NCBI GenBank assembly: GCA_946187605.1
Contig: CAMHRH010000030.1
Location: 1 to 9,055, forward strand
DNA: 9,055 nt
Source: an uncultured Candidatus Saccharibacteria bacterium
Lineage (GTDB): Bacteria; Patescibacteriota; Saccharimonadia; Saccharimonadales; Saccharimonadaceae
Direction of reading: 5' to 3'
In this document: one piece after another, positions 1-6,238 of the stretch
Layout of the letters: each line of letters opens with the position of its first letter
Numbering within the stretch: the first letter of the stretch is position 1
The notes under the pieces: model-generated
The model's input: only the letters and a program-made list of their open reading frames with translations
What the model was told of the DNA's origin: nothing
Database searches by the model: none
Position numbers and translations under genes: made by a program

Positions 1-1
1 T

Positions 2-784
2 GCTCTGTCCGATTCATTGTCTGCCGTAACTGGCGATGATGATTCTAGTGATGCAGATTCAGAGCTGACCACATCCGACGAGTCGTCAACAATGACGACC
101 ACAACCACAAAGGCCACAACGACCACGACCACGACCACGAAAAAAGCTTCTTCGACTACCACGACCACCAAAAAGCCCGAGACGACCACGACCAAGCAGA
201 CAACGACAACCACCGCGAAACCGACAACGACTACAACAAAGTACGACCCGCCGCCAGCAACTACGACACAGTATTCACCGCCAGCGACAACTACTACGCC
301 GTATGAGCCGCCGGTGACTGCTCCCACGACGACAGCTCCGCCGGAGACAACCACGACAACAACGACAACCACTCCCGCTCCTCCCGCTCCCTCTACTTAC
401 GACGATCAGATGGCCCAGGCGCTGAGACAAGCTGGCGAGAATGAGTTCTACTCTCTAGTAGAATACGCCGAGATGTATCATTGGCACGTCGAAAACGTCA
501 GAATTATCCGCGAGACCGATACGCAGTTCGTAATAATAGGCGAATTCTTACCTGCCCCATACGCCCATGTTTATTTCGTCCCCGCATGCCGAGCTATAGT
601 ATCTAGCTCAGGTAACATTAATGTATGCTGGGGAGAACTTACGACATACTATTCGAAACCAAGGGATGAATATGGCTACTTATTGCCCGGCAATAGTTAT
701 TCTACTGATGAATTTTCGTATGACCCTGCGTGCATCGACGCAATACGTAATGACATAGTTAATGCTGGTTGGATAGACGATTAG
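2..784 (+). CDS. Thr-rich surface protein, C-terminal part (5' end outside window)
   Basis: Partial gene of unknown function, probably cell-surface or secreted. The frame is already open at base 2, so the TTG at 17 is most likely an internal Leu codon and the true start and any signal peptide lie upstream. Numbering from that TTG, residues 1-25 are acidic and Ser/Asp-rich. Residues 26-125 are a Thr-dominated linker with runs of up to 8-9 Thr, broken by Lys early and by Pro-Pro later (YDPPPATTT, YSPPATTTT, YEPPVTAPT). Such linkers usually hold a domain away from the cell and can be O-glycosylated. The last 127 residues look globular, with mixed aromatic and beta-type sequence and three Cys (PACRAI, NVCWG, PACIDAI). 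I recognise no family in this part. The repeat is written in varied Thr codons but includes exact ACGACC runs near 119-140. It ends at TAG 782-784, 14 bases before a terminator hairpin. Confidence 0.8.
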   Translation, partial: ALSDSLSAVTGDDDSSDADSELTTSDESSTMTTTTTKATTTTTTTTKKASSTTTTTKKPETTTTKQTTTTTAKPTTTTTKYDPPPATTTQYSPPATTTTPYEPPVTAPTTTAPPETTTTTTTTTPAPPAPSTYDDQMAQALRQAGENEFYSLVEYAEMYHWHVENVRIIRETDTQFVIIGEFLPAPYAHVYFVPACRAIVSSSGNINVCWGELTTYYSKPRDEYGYLLPGNSYSTDEFSYDPACIDAIRNDIVNAGWIDD

Positions 785-798
785 GACACCGACTTATA

Positions 799-830
799 AA
801 GCCACCCCCCCCCAACGGAGGTGGCTTTTT
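799..830 (+). terminator. Intrinsic terminator after the Thr-rich gene, probably bidirectional
   Basis: The stem AAGCCACC (799-806) pairs with GGTGGCTT (820-827), followed by a T run (826-830). The loop contains part of a run of nine C (805-813). Read on the minus strand the same stem is followed by TTTAT, so it may also end metG transcription, whose stop codon is 25 bases away. The two genes converge here. Confidence 0.85.
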
Positions 831-854
831 CCTACCCTCGCGCAACGCGCTAGC

Positions 855-2264
855 TTAGCCTTTCGGGAATAGCGGCTCGGCTGGGCGAGCGATGAGTTCC
901 GCCGAGAAGATTTCGGCAATCTTCTCGGACGTTTCCGGGAGGAATATCGCGAGACGCCCATTGACACTCGCTAGGTCCTGAATAATCTCGGTCAGAATAC
1001 TCGCAGCTTTTTCTGGATCAGTTTTTGCGAGGGCCCAAGGTTTTTCGGCGTCGATGCGCTTGTTGAGGTCCTGGATTTGTTTCCATAGAATCTCGAAGGC
1101 GAAATTGAATTCGAATTTCGACATGCGATTATCAAAATCGGCATTATCTACCAACTTGCCAGAAACGCCAGCAATATCGTTTTTGCTGGCTAGCGTTGCA
1201 AGACGCTGGACGAGATTGCCTAGATCATTAGCGAGCTCATTATATGCAGACTCGTACTTTTCCCAAGTGAAGTCACCGTCGTCGGTTGTCGAAACGTGGC
1301 GCAAGAAATAATAACGGAATGGCTCGACGCCATGCTTCGCAATAATGTCCGCTGGGTCAATAACATTGCCGATACTCTTCGACATCTTTTCGCCGTCAAC
1401 CGTAATAAAGCCGTGCGCAAGAAGGTTTTGCGGTAGCGGCAAGCCAAGTCCGAGTAACATTGCCGGCCAAATACCAGCATGAAAACGTAAGATATCCTTC
1501 CCTACAATCTGCACATAAGCCGGCCAACTATCTGAGATATCTTCATCAGGGTAACCTAGTACCGTGATATAGTTCGCTAGAGCATCAATCCAGACGTACA
1601 TTACCTGCGAATCGTCGCCAGGAACAGGGACGCCCCACTGAACCTGCTCTTTTGGACGCGAAATCGATACATCTGGCATATCCTCGAGAAGATTGAGAAA
1701 TTCTTTTTTGCGAAATGCTGGCGTAATTTTTAGCTCGTCGCTCTCGATACGCTTGCGAATCTCATCTTTAAAATCCGAAATACGTAAGTAATAATTCTCT
1801 TCACTGAGCTTAATATATGGCTTCTTATGATCTGGGCAGTTGCCGGAATTGTCTGCGTATTCTTTATCGGTCACGAATGCTTCACAACCCTCGCAATACC
1901 AACCCTCGTATTTATCTTTGTAGATATGCTGGTCTAGCCTGCGCCATATCTCCTGGCAGCGACGCTCGTGGTCAGCGTCAGTCGTGCGCACAAAATCCGT
2001 GTATTCTACGCCGAGAGAATGAATGAAATTCTGAAACTTGCGAGAGTTTTCGTCGACAAAATCCTGAATAGGAATGCCCTGCTCAGCAGCTTTCTTAAAA
2101 ATCTTGCTGCCATGCTCGTCGGTGCCAGCCTGGAGGCGAACATTCTTGCCCTGCTGCATCATATATCGTCGCAGCACGTCCGCAAGTAGATAGTCCATCG
2201 CATGACCAAGGTGCGGTTTACCATTGACATACGGGATAGCTGTGGTGATATATGTATTTTTCAT
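855..2264 (-). CDS. metG: Methionyl-tRNA synthetase
   Basis: Class I aminoacyl-tRNA synthetase that charges initiator and elongator tRNA-Met with methionine in the cytoplasm. It has 469 residues. The HIGH-type motif HLGH is at 18-21. A single zinc knuckle (C124, C127, C143, H146) matches the C-x2-C...C-x2-H pattern of Thermus-type enzymes. The YVWIDALANY segment is at 223-232, and KMSKS (293-297) lies in DGEKMSKSIGN. The helical anticodon-binding domain follows to the end. The extra C-terminal Trbp111-like dimerisation domain seen in many bacterial MetRS is missing, so this is the short form. The ATG at 2264 gives a natural N-terminus (MKNTYITTAIPYVNG). It has no Shine-Dalgarno; a perfect TATAAT lies 6 bases upstream, suggesting a leaderless message. 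It follows the hydrolase on the same strand but is separated from it by a strong terminator. Confidence 0.97.
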   Translation of the reverse strand: MKNTYITTAIPYVNGKPHLGHAMDYLLADVLRRYMMQQGKNVRLQAGTDEHGSKIFKKAAEQGIPIQDFVDENSRKFQNFIHSLGVEYTDFVRTTDADHERRCQEIWRRLDQHIYKDKYEGWYCEGCEAFVTDKEYADNSGNCPDHKKPYIKLSEENYYLRISDFKDEIRKRIESDELKITPAFRKKEFLNLLEDMPDVSISRPKEQVQWGVPVPGDDSQVMYVWIDALANYITVLGYPDEDISDSWPAYVQIVGKDILRFHAGIWPAMLLGLGLPLPQNLLAHGFITVDGEKMSKSIGNVIDPADIIAKHGVEPFRYYFLRHVSTTDDGDFTWEKYESAYNELANDLGNLVQRLATLASKNDIAGVSGKLVDNADFDNRMSKFEFNFAFEILWKQIQDLNKRIDAEKPWALAKTDPEKAASILTEIIQDLASVNGRLAIFLPETSEKIAEIFSAELIARPAEPLFPKG

Positions 2265-2270
2265 CTTATA

Positions 2271-2276
2271 ATTATA
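2271..2276 (-). promoter_or_regulatory. -10 box of metG
   Basis: TATAAT on the minus strand, separated from the ATG by six bases (TATAAG). A start of transcription 7 bases after the box would fall on the A of the ATG. The only -35 candidate at 17 bp spacing is the T run of the preceding terminator (TTTTTT). Confidence 0.7.
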
Positions 2277-2292
2277 GCGCGTTTATCTACAT

Positions 2293-2319
2293 AAAAAAAT
2301 ACCGCCCATTACTGGGCGG
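2293..2319 (-). terminator. Intrinsic terminator of the cell wall hydrolase gene
   Basis: On the minus strand the perfect 7-bp stem CCGCCCA/TGGGCGG with a 4-base loop is followed, after TA, by seven T. It starts 13 bases after the hydrolase TGA, which also supports TGA being a true stop in this genome. Confidence 0.92.
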
Positions 2320-2332
2320 CGAGAATGAAAAC

Positions 2333-3097
2333 TCACGAGAAACAATTGCCGGCCTCACTTATGTAATAGCCGTCGGAACCGTACACATTGCCGTTCGAGT
2401 TGTGCCATACATACGTTTGCGGAATGACATATACATGACCGTCAAGGACCGCATCTACCGCATCGTAACAGAGCATCAGATTGTCCCACGATTCGATGTA
2501 CTGGTTACTCAATTCGCTTATCGAGCAGAACTGGCCCGGAGCCTCAATGACTTCCGCTACAGTGTTCGGAAACTCGTTGCTATTGCAGCGATTCAGGACA
2601 ACCTGAGTGACGCAATATGCATCGGTGCCAACACCGCGTCCTTCGTGGTAGGCTAACAGCGCTAGGATATCGCGATCGCCCGGATAAAACGTTATACCGC
2701 CATACCAATCGATCGCATCGCAGGAGCTCTCCGATTCGCCATCGTTCAGCTCATTACTGCTGCCTGCAGACTGGTCGCCTTCAGGCTCCACGGAGCCTTC
2801 CGCTTCGGCAAGGTCCTGGCCGTCTTTCTGTCCAATATCTTCCGAATCGCCTGATGATTTACTAGATTCATCCTGCGTCTGGCCCGAAATAGCCTGTTCT
2901 GATTCCGGCTGCGCCTGATTCGATGCGTCCAGCGGCTCTGGTTCATTGATGGCTGATTCGGTAGCTGCCTCTGCATGAACAGCCTCCGCGATATGACTAC
3001 CGCCAGTCGCAGAAACAGCCAGCACGGCAACGACAGCAATATTAGTCGCAACCAACACAGTAGCAATTTTGTGAGCACTCGTTCTCATAACCTTCAT
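2333..3097 (-). CDS. Secreted cell wall hydrolase, SleB/CwlJ family
   Basis: Predicted peptidoglycan-cleaving enzyme outside the membrane. Members of the SleB/CwlJ (Hydrolase_2) family are lytic transglycosylase or amidase-type enzymes best known from spore cortex breakdown. Residues 1-42 form a signal peptide or anchor: basic start, hydrophobic core at about 12-30, and a possible cut after AVHA. Residues 43-125 are an acidic Ser/Glu/Gln-rich spacer. Residues 138-254 are the catalytic domain: ILALLAYHEGRG, with the family's conserved Glu at E152, then VTQVVLNRC, FPNTVAEVI and GQFCS. Six Cys all lie at or after residue 126 (126, 162, 171, 191, 210, 252), which fits disulfides in an exported domain. 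The ATG at 3097 is chosen for AAGGGGG 7 bases upstream; a second in-frame ATG at 3088 is less well placed. In a non-sporulating epibiont the likely roles are wall remodelling or attack on a host wall (inference). Confidence 0.88.
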   Translation of the reverse strand: MKVMRTSAHKIATVLVATNIAVVAVLAVSATGGSHIAEAVHAEAATESAINEPEPLDASNQAQPESEQAISGQTQDESSKSSGDSEDIGQKDGQDLAEAEGSVEPEGDQSAGSSNELNDGESESSCDAIDWYGGITFYPGDRDILALLAYHEGRGVGTDAYCVTQVVLNRCNSNEFPNTVAEVIEAPGQFCSISELSNQYIESWDNLMLCYDAVDAVLDGHVYVIPQTYVWHNSNGNVYGSDGYYISEAGNCFS

Positions 3098-3104
3098 TGC
3101 ATTT

Positions 3105-3111
3105 CCCCCTT
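3105..3111 (-). promoter_or_regulatory. Shine-Dalgarno of the hydrolase gene
   Basis: AAGGGGG on the minus strand, 7 bases before the ATG at 3097. It is the clearest ribosome binding site in the window and selects this start. Most other genes here lack one. Confidence 0.7.
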
Positions 3112-3130
3112 GTTTTTCTCACAATGTTCT

Positions 3131-3162
3131 TGGGCACACAAAAAGCCCATCTATCTATTTTA
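3131..3162 (-). promoter_or_regulatory. Candidate promoter and leader hairpin of the hydrolase gene
   Basis: TAAAAT (3157-3162) is a -10 candidate just after the ruvC stop. A 5-bp hairpin follows in the would-be leader: TGGGC pairs with GCCCA (3131-3135 and 3145-3149) around a 9-base loop. The stem has no T run after it, so it is not a typical terminator. No good -35 is visible. The promoter call is tentative. Confidence 0.4.
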
Positions 3163-3181
3163 CAACATTTTCCAAAATAAG

Positions 3182-3679
3182 TCAATCCCGATATTGCGCT
3201 CGCGTCATTAGTGCATGCGTAATGGCGGCCGCAAGGGCGTCTGCGGCATCGTCCGGCTTAACAATCTGTTTCATATTCAAGAATTTCCGTACCGCTTCCT
3301 GCATATCTTTCTTTTTTGCGCGGCCATATCCGGTCATAGTTTGCTTAATTTGAAGTGGTGTATATTCAGAAATCGGGAGATTATGCTTTTTGGCAACCAG
3401 AAGACAAACGCCGCGCGCCTCAGCAACGGAAATACCAGTCGTAATATTTTGACTAAAGAAGAGTTTTTCAATTGAAACTTCATCAGGCTCGGTTTCGGCG
3501 ATGATTTGCTCGAGCGAGTCGTGAATGTCCAGAAGGCGATCGGGCAACGGCGTGTGCGCTGGCGTCGTGATAACACCGGCCGTAATCATTTGCGGAGCTT
3601 TGCGCGCAGCAAAACGAATGACTCCGAAGCCGCAAATGCCCGTACCTGGATCGATGCCAAGAATCTTCTTTACTGACAT
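3182..3679 (-). CDS. ruvC: Crossover junction endodeoxyribonuclease RuvC
   Basis: Holliday-junction resolvase that cuts four-way DNA junctions symmetrically as a dimer, acting with RuvAB in recombinational repair. It has 165 residues, close to the usual 170-175. RNase H-fold landmarks are intact: GIDPGTG with D10, IEKLFF with E71, and PDDAADALAAAITH with D144 and D147, which match E. coli D7, E66, D138 and D141. SQNITTGISVAEARG and QIKQTMTGYGRA are the expected DNA-contact regions. The ATG at 3679 is used; there is no Shine-Dalgarno, but an extended -10 box lies 6 bases upstream. It ends in TGA, 84 bases before the hydrolase start. ruvA and ruvB are not in this window. It lies 23 bases downstream of the lamin-tail frame on the same strand. 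Confidence 0.97.
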   Translation of the reverse strand: MSVKKILGIDPGTGICGFGVIRFAARKAPQMITAGVITTPAHTPLPDRLLDIHDSLEQIIAETEPDEVSIEKLFFSQNITTGISVAEARGVCLLVAKKHNLPISEYTPLQIKQTMTGYGRAKKKDMQEAVRKFLNMKQIVKPDDAADALAAAITHALMTRAQYRD

Positions 3680-3685
3680 GGTTAT

Positions 3686-3694
3686 ATTTTAGCA
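3686..3694 (-). promoter_or_regulatory. Extended -10 promoter of ruvC
   Basis: TGCTAAAAT on the minus strand (TGn plus hexamer), followed by six bases (ATAACC) and the ATG. No -35 match is seen at 16-17 bp, as expected for an extended -10 type. Leaderless transcription is inferred. Confidence 0.6.
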
Positions 3695-3702
3695 TGCAAG
3701 AT

Positions 3703-4227
3703 TTAGGCCTTCCGTCGTGCGAATATGTGTTGGAACCATCTTCTTATTTCCTGGCGAAATTGCACAGCTATGCAGACAGCAATCGTGACGCCGATTGCAA
3801 TGATTGCGCCCGTCGCAATGAATATTTTCTTCGAATCATAGCTGCCATCTTCGATAGCGTCTTCGACTGGATATTCGTCGGCGGTCGTGGCCCGAATTTT
3901 TCTGCAACGATTCGTTTCAGGATTGCGCTCATAGCCATCGGCGCAAGGCGCGAGCGAGTCCGTTGACGCTATCTTTTTGCAACGACCAGTTTCGGGGTTG
4001 CGATAATATCCATCTTTGCAGGCTATAGTAGTTGCCTGCTCGATATTCTTACATCGACCAGTTAAAACATTTAGATATTTGCCATCAGGGCAAATCTTTT
4101 CGGTCGTTTCCGCATTAGGCTTATTAATACAGTTGCCAGTATCAGGATTTATAACCTTCCCTTCGGGACAATCTTGAAATTGCTGATATATATTCGCCGC
4201 GCCAGGCGTCCTCGAATATGTGGGTAG
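3703..4227 (-). pseudogene. Downstream part of the lamin-tail protein gene, beyond an in-frame TGA
   Basis: This continues the frame of the 4228-5199 gene without a shift: 174 sense codons after the TGA, then TAA at 3703-3705. The first residues, LPTYSRTPGAANIY, are the usual end of a lamin-tail domain (...TPGAAN), so the TGA cuts inside that domain. Four C-x12-C units follow, at 4129-4170, 4051-4092, 3979-4020 and 3904-3945, with the pattern C-x-(E/D)-G-(K/Y)-x-x-N-x-x-T-x-x-C. After an acidic spacer comes a membrane helix (3760-3828, KIFIATGAIIAIGVTIA...) and a basic tail (RRWFQHIFARRKA). No ATG, GTG or TTG is suitably placed to start this part alone; the only in-frame one seen is a GTG near the end of the helix. 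It is therefore made only by TGA readthrough, or not at all. Choices are a recent TGG-to-TGA nonsense mutation, a sequencing error, or readthrough. Confidence 0.8.
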
Positions 4228-5199
4228 TCATTTTTCGCCGAAACGTGCGAGCGCAACGCCCTTCTTTTGGCCGCGCGAATAGTTCATTGCGTCCGCAACG
4301 TTATCGCCGTCTAACAGTTCGAGCGTCAAGCTTGAGCTAGGATTTTTTGTAAGTACGATGTCCTGAATAAGCACAAAATCATTCGGCGCGACTACGCCAT
4401 GAAGAGGATAATTTTTGTTTTTGTAGCGCAGGGTGCAGTAATCCAGAGACAGCTCCGAGTTGGCGGCGTTATATAGTTCAATATATTGCTCCGAAGAGCC
4501 ATCGATATAGTATGAGAACAATTCATTAAAGACGATGCCGCGACATGACGGTTTACCGATATCTACCAGTTCGTCTTCTTCGAGTCCAGGCTCTGCGACT
4601 GCCTCGATAATCTCGAGCGATTCTTCAGAAATTTCTGGGTAGTATTTTTGATATCTCTCATCATTTTGGCACTCATCCGTAAGACAGCGTATAGCGGTCA
4701 AGTTGCCCTCGGCGCTAGTTGCGAATCTTGAATATGAGTTGTCGCAAGAGATTTTGCCCCAGCATATTTCATCGATAAGTTCGTCGTTCAATATTAAACG
4801 AAGGCGGCCAGCAGTAGAAGCAAGACCGCTAGAACCGAAATCGTAAAGAAATGGCGATGGTGATTCGGCATACTGCGGAGATATCGCGAAGCCAAGGATG
4901 AGCCGTTCGCCCTGAAAAAGACTAAGCTCTGGAAACGAAATCGTGCCGGAAAGTTTATCGCTGCTATTATAGTATTCGATTTTATACGGCGTAATATCGA
5001 TATCCGAAGCGTCAGTCTTTGCAAGCTCAATAAAATCATAGTTTTGCGACGAATTATCGTCCTTATAGCCAGCATTTACGGCATGAAACTGAATTTTATT
5101 GCCTAGCGACTCGTTTTCGCCGGACGCTTTCGCAAAGGCGCAGAAAGAGAACGTGGTTGCGATAATTCCAAGCATAGTAAAAATTATTTTATTTTTCAT
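4228..5199 (-). CDS. Secreted lamin-tail-domain protein, ending at an in-frame TGA
   Basis: Predicted exported surface protein. From the ATG at 5199 it has 323 residues before the TGA at 4228-4230, and would have 498 with readthrough. Residues 1-27 are a signal peptide (MKNKIIFTMLGIIATTFSFC..., cut near AFAKA). A first lamin-tail-like beta domain spans about 34-150 (FIELAKTDASDIDITPYKIEYY... DEICWGK). A Glu-rich linker follows at about 175-215. The second and clearer lamin-tail domain starts at about 220 (GIVFNELFSYY... QYIELYN... LSLDYCTLRYKN... APNDFVLIQD), but is cut at ALARFGEK before its TPGAAN end. The frame is open to a TTG at 5235 and has another ATG at 5208. I chose 5199 because it begins a clean signal peptide and sits 7 bases after TATTAT. 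Lamin-tail domains in bacteria are usually extracellular binding modules; the ligand here is unknown. It diverges from the 6-TM gene. Confidence 0.85.
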   Translation of the reverse strand: MKNKIIFTMLGIIATTFSFCAFAKASGENESLGNKIQFHAVNAGYKDDNSSQNYDFIELAKTDASDIDITPYKIEYYNSSDKLSGTISFPELSLFQGERLILGFAISPQYAESPSPFLYDFGSSGLASTAGRLRLILNDELIDEICWGKISCDNSYSRFATSAEGNLTAIRCLTDECQNDERYQKYYPEISEESLEIIEAVAEPGLEEDELVDIGKPSCRGIVFNELFSYYIDGSSEQYIELYNAANSELSLDYCTLRYKNKNYPLHGVVAPNDFVLIQDIVLTKNPSSSLTLELLDGDNVADAMNYSRGQKKGVALARFGEK

Positions 5200-5206
5200 G
5201 TCAGCC

Positions 5207-5212
5207 ATAATA
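5207..5212 (-). promoter_or_regulatory. Candidate -10 box of the lamin-tail gene
   Basis: TATTAT on the minus strand, 7 bases before the ATG at 5199. The upstream ATG at 5208 overlaps this box, so it would not be in a message started from it. This is part of why 5199 is preferred. Confidence 0.45.
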
Positions 5213-5261
5213 TGCACACGCGCAAAACAGCACAAGCATAAGTACGATATTTTCTCAAGTA

Positions 5262-5270
5262 TGTTAGAAT
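5262..5270 (+). promoter_or_regulatory. Extended -10 promoter of the three-gene operon
   Basis: TGTTAGAAT (TGn plus hexamer), followed by six bases (AAAACC) and the ATG at 5277. No -35 at 17 bp and no Shine-Dalgarno are visible. It is divergent from the lamin-tail promoter about 50 bp away, so the two could share control. Confidence 0.6.
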
Positions 5271-5276
5271 AAAACC

Positions 5277-5972
5277 ATGAGCGATATCACTAGCATCGCG
5301 ACAATAATCCTGGCTGGAATAACTCAGGCTTCTTTGCAGTTAGGTCTTGGTGGTCTGATTTTGTTGTATCACAATAGTATGGGTAAACATAAACGACGTA
5401 AGACGCGTTTTTTGGCAAAGAATTATATCTTTGGCGCAGCGTCAATTACGTTTCTTATGGTTTGTACGTTTTGTTTCTTGATTGGAAATTTCTTTGGTGG
5501 CGCCCTTAATGCCGAGTGGCTACTTGTATGCATCGGTATTTTTGCAGCGAGCGGCTCGGTCATGTGGCTACTTTATTATCGTCGCGGCAAGAAAAGTACA
5601 GAACTTTGGCTGCCGAAGGCATTTACGCGCTTTATTCGCAAGAAAGCGCGCGAGACAAACGATAACGTCGAAGCGTTCTCGCTCGGTCTTTTGAGTAGTT
5701 TCGCCGAGATGCCGCTGAGCCTAGCGATTTATTTCATTGTCGCAAACTGCATTCTGCAAATGCATAACGGTTTTTGGCAGATTGCGGCGGTCGCGGCCTA
5801 CGCAGCGCTGACAGTCTTCCCGATGGTCTATCTAAAGCTACGCGTCAAAACTGGCCGCTCGGCTGTTGACGCACAAAAATGGCGTATCAACAACAAAGCC
5901 TTTTCGCGAATCTTTTCTGGCAGTAGTTTTATGATTTTAGCAGTATTTGTACTAGCATTTTGGGTGATGTGA
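5277..5972 (+). CDS. Six-TM membrane protein of unknown function
   Basis: Integral membrane protein of 231 residues. Six hydrophobic segments are visible at about 6-31, 49-74, 79-101, 133-160, 165-188 and 210-231. They form two groups of three, joined by a strongly basic loop (about 101-130, YRRGKKSTELW...FIRKKARETND). The other clearly basic stretches (HNSMGKHKRRKTR at 32-44 and KLRVKTGRSAVDAQKWR at 187-203) also suggest which loops face the cytoplasm. The 3+3 layout recalls LysE- or DsbD/CcdA-like transporters, but I see no diagnostic motif; the TM4 sequence FSLGLLSSFAEMPLSLAIYF is the most distinctive part. It is first in an operon: its TGA is one base before the ATG of the next gene. The redox-type third gene makes an electron-transfer or redox-linked transport role possible (inference). 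Confidence 0.85.
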   Translation: MSDITSIATIILAGITQASLQLGLGGLILLYHNSMGKHKRRKTRFLAKNYIFGAASITFLMVCTFCFLIGNFFGGALNAEWLLVCIGIFAASGSVMWLLYYRRGKKSTELWLPKAFTRFIRKKARETNDNVEAFSLGLLSSFAEMPLSLAIYFIVANCILQMHNGFWQIAAVAAYAALTVFPMVYLKLRVKTGRSAVDAQKWRINNKAFSRIFSGSSFMILAVFVLAFWVM

Positions 5973-5973
5973 T

Positions 5974-6237
5974 ATGGCAAGAAAGACTAAAGATAGTTGC
6001 TACGAATATTCACGCGACGGTATAAAGCAGAATATACTTCGGAATGCTCGTAGCATAAAAGTACCTCAGGGGTGGGCGGAGCAGATTGCCGAACGAGTTG
6101 CATGCGCGATAGATAAATGGATCGCCGACAAAGAACTAGTAACCGAAGACGATATTCGGCTAGAGATGATTAAGGAGCTCGAGCCGCTGAATCCGGATCT
6201 CGCTTTTGCTTACCAAAATCATGATAAAATAATATAA
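5974..6237 (+). CDS. Small ATP-cone-like protein
   Basis: A protein of 87 residues with no signal or membrane segment. The layout resembles an ATP-cone, the nucleotide-sensing helical domain of ribonucleotide reductases and NrdR: GIKQNILRNARSIKV (helix 1), WAEQIAERVACAIDKWI (helix 2), VTEDDIRLEMIKELEPL, and PDLAFAYQNHDKII in place of the family's ...A.aYr.y end. The N-terminal K-R-D-G strand that contacts nucleotide is reduced to EYSRDG, so ATP binding is uncertain. It lies between the membrane protein (1-base gap) and the flavoprotein (1-base gap), which implies coupled translation. GGGTGATG just upstream could be a weak ribosome binding site. It could be a small sensor or regulator of its neighbours (inference). 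Confidence 0.8.
   Translation: MARKTKDSCYEYSRDGIKQNILRNARSIKVPQGWAEQIAERVACAIDKWIADKELVTEDDIRLEMIKELEPLNPDLAFAYQNHDKII
6222..6230 (+). promoter_or_regulatory. Possible internal extended -10 for the flavoprotein
   Basis: TGATAAAAT, with the hexamer ending 8 bases before the ATG at 6239, inside the end of the previous gene. No Shine-Dalgarno precedes this ATG, so it is served either by coupled re-initiation across the 1-base gap or by a near-leaderless message from here. Confidence 0.35.
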
Positions 6238-6238
6238 G

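Noticed and set aside
119..260. CRISPR-like or tandem-repeat array
   Set aside because: The repetition comes from Thr codons in an open coding frame, with no regular repeat-spacer pattern.
2252..2656. Plus-strand open frame of 134 codons opposite the hydrolase
   Set aside because: It runs through the hydrolase terminator and promoter DNA and is antisense to a clear catalytic domain; no family resemblance.
3694..3966. Plus-strand open frame of 90 codons antisense to the end of the lamin-tail gene
   Set aside because: The minus strand here codes for the C-x12-C repeats, membrane helix and basic tail in the same frame as the upstream gene. The plus-strand product has no recognisable features.
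4228..4230. TGA read as glycine or tryptophan genome-wide (alternative code)
   Set aside because: TGA ends the hydrolase just before its terminator, ends ruvC at normal length and ends the 6-TM gene one base before the next start. No other gene has an internal TGA.
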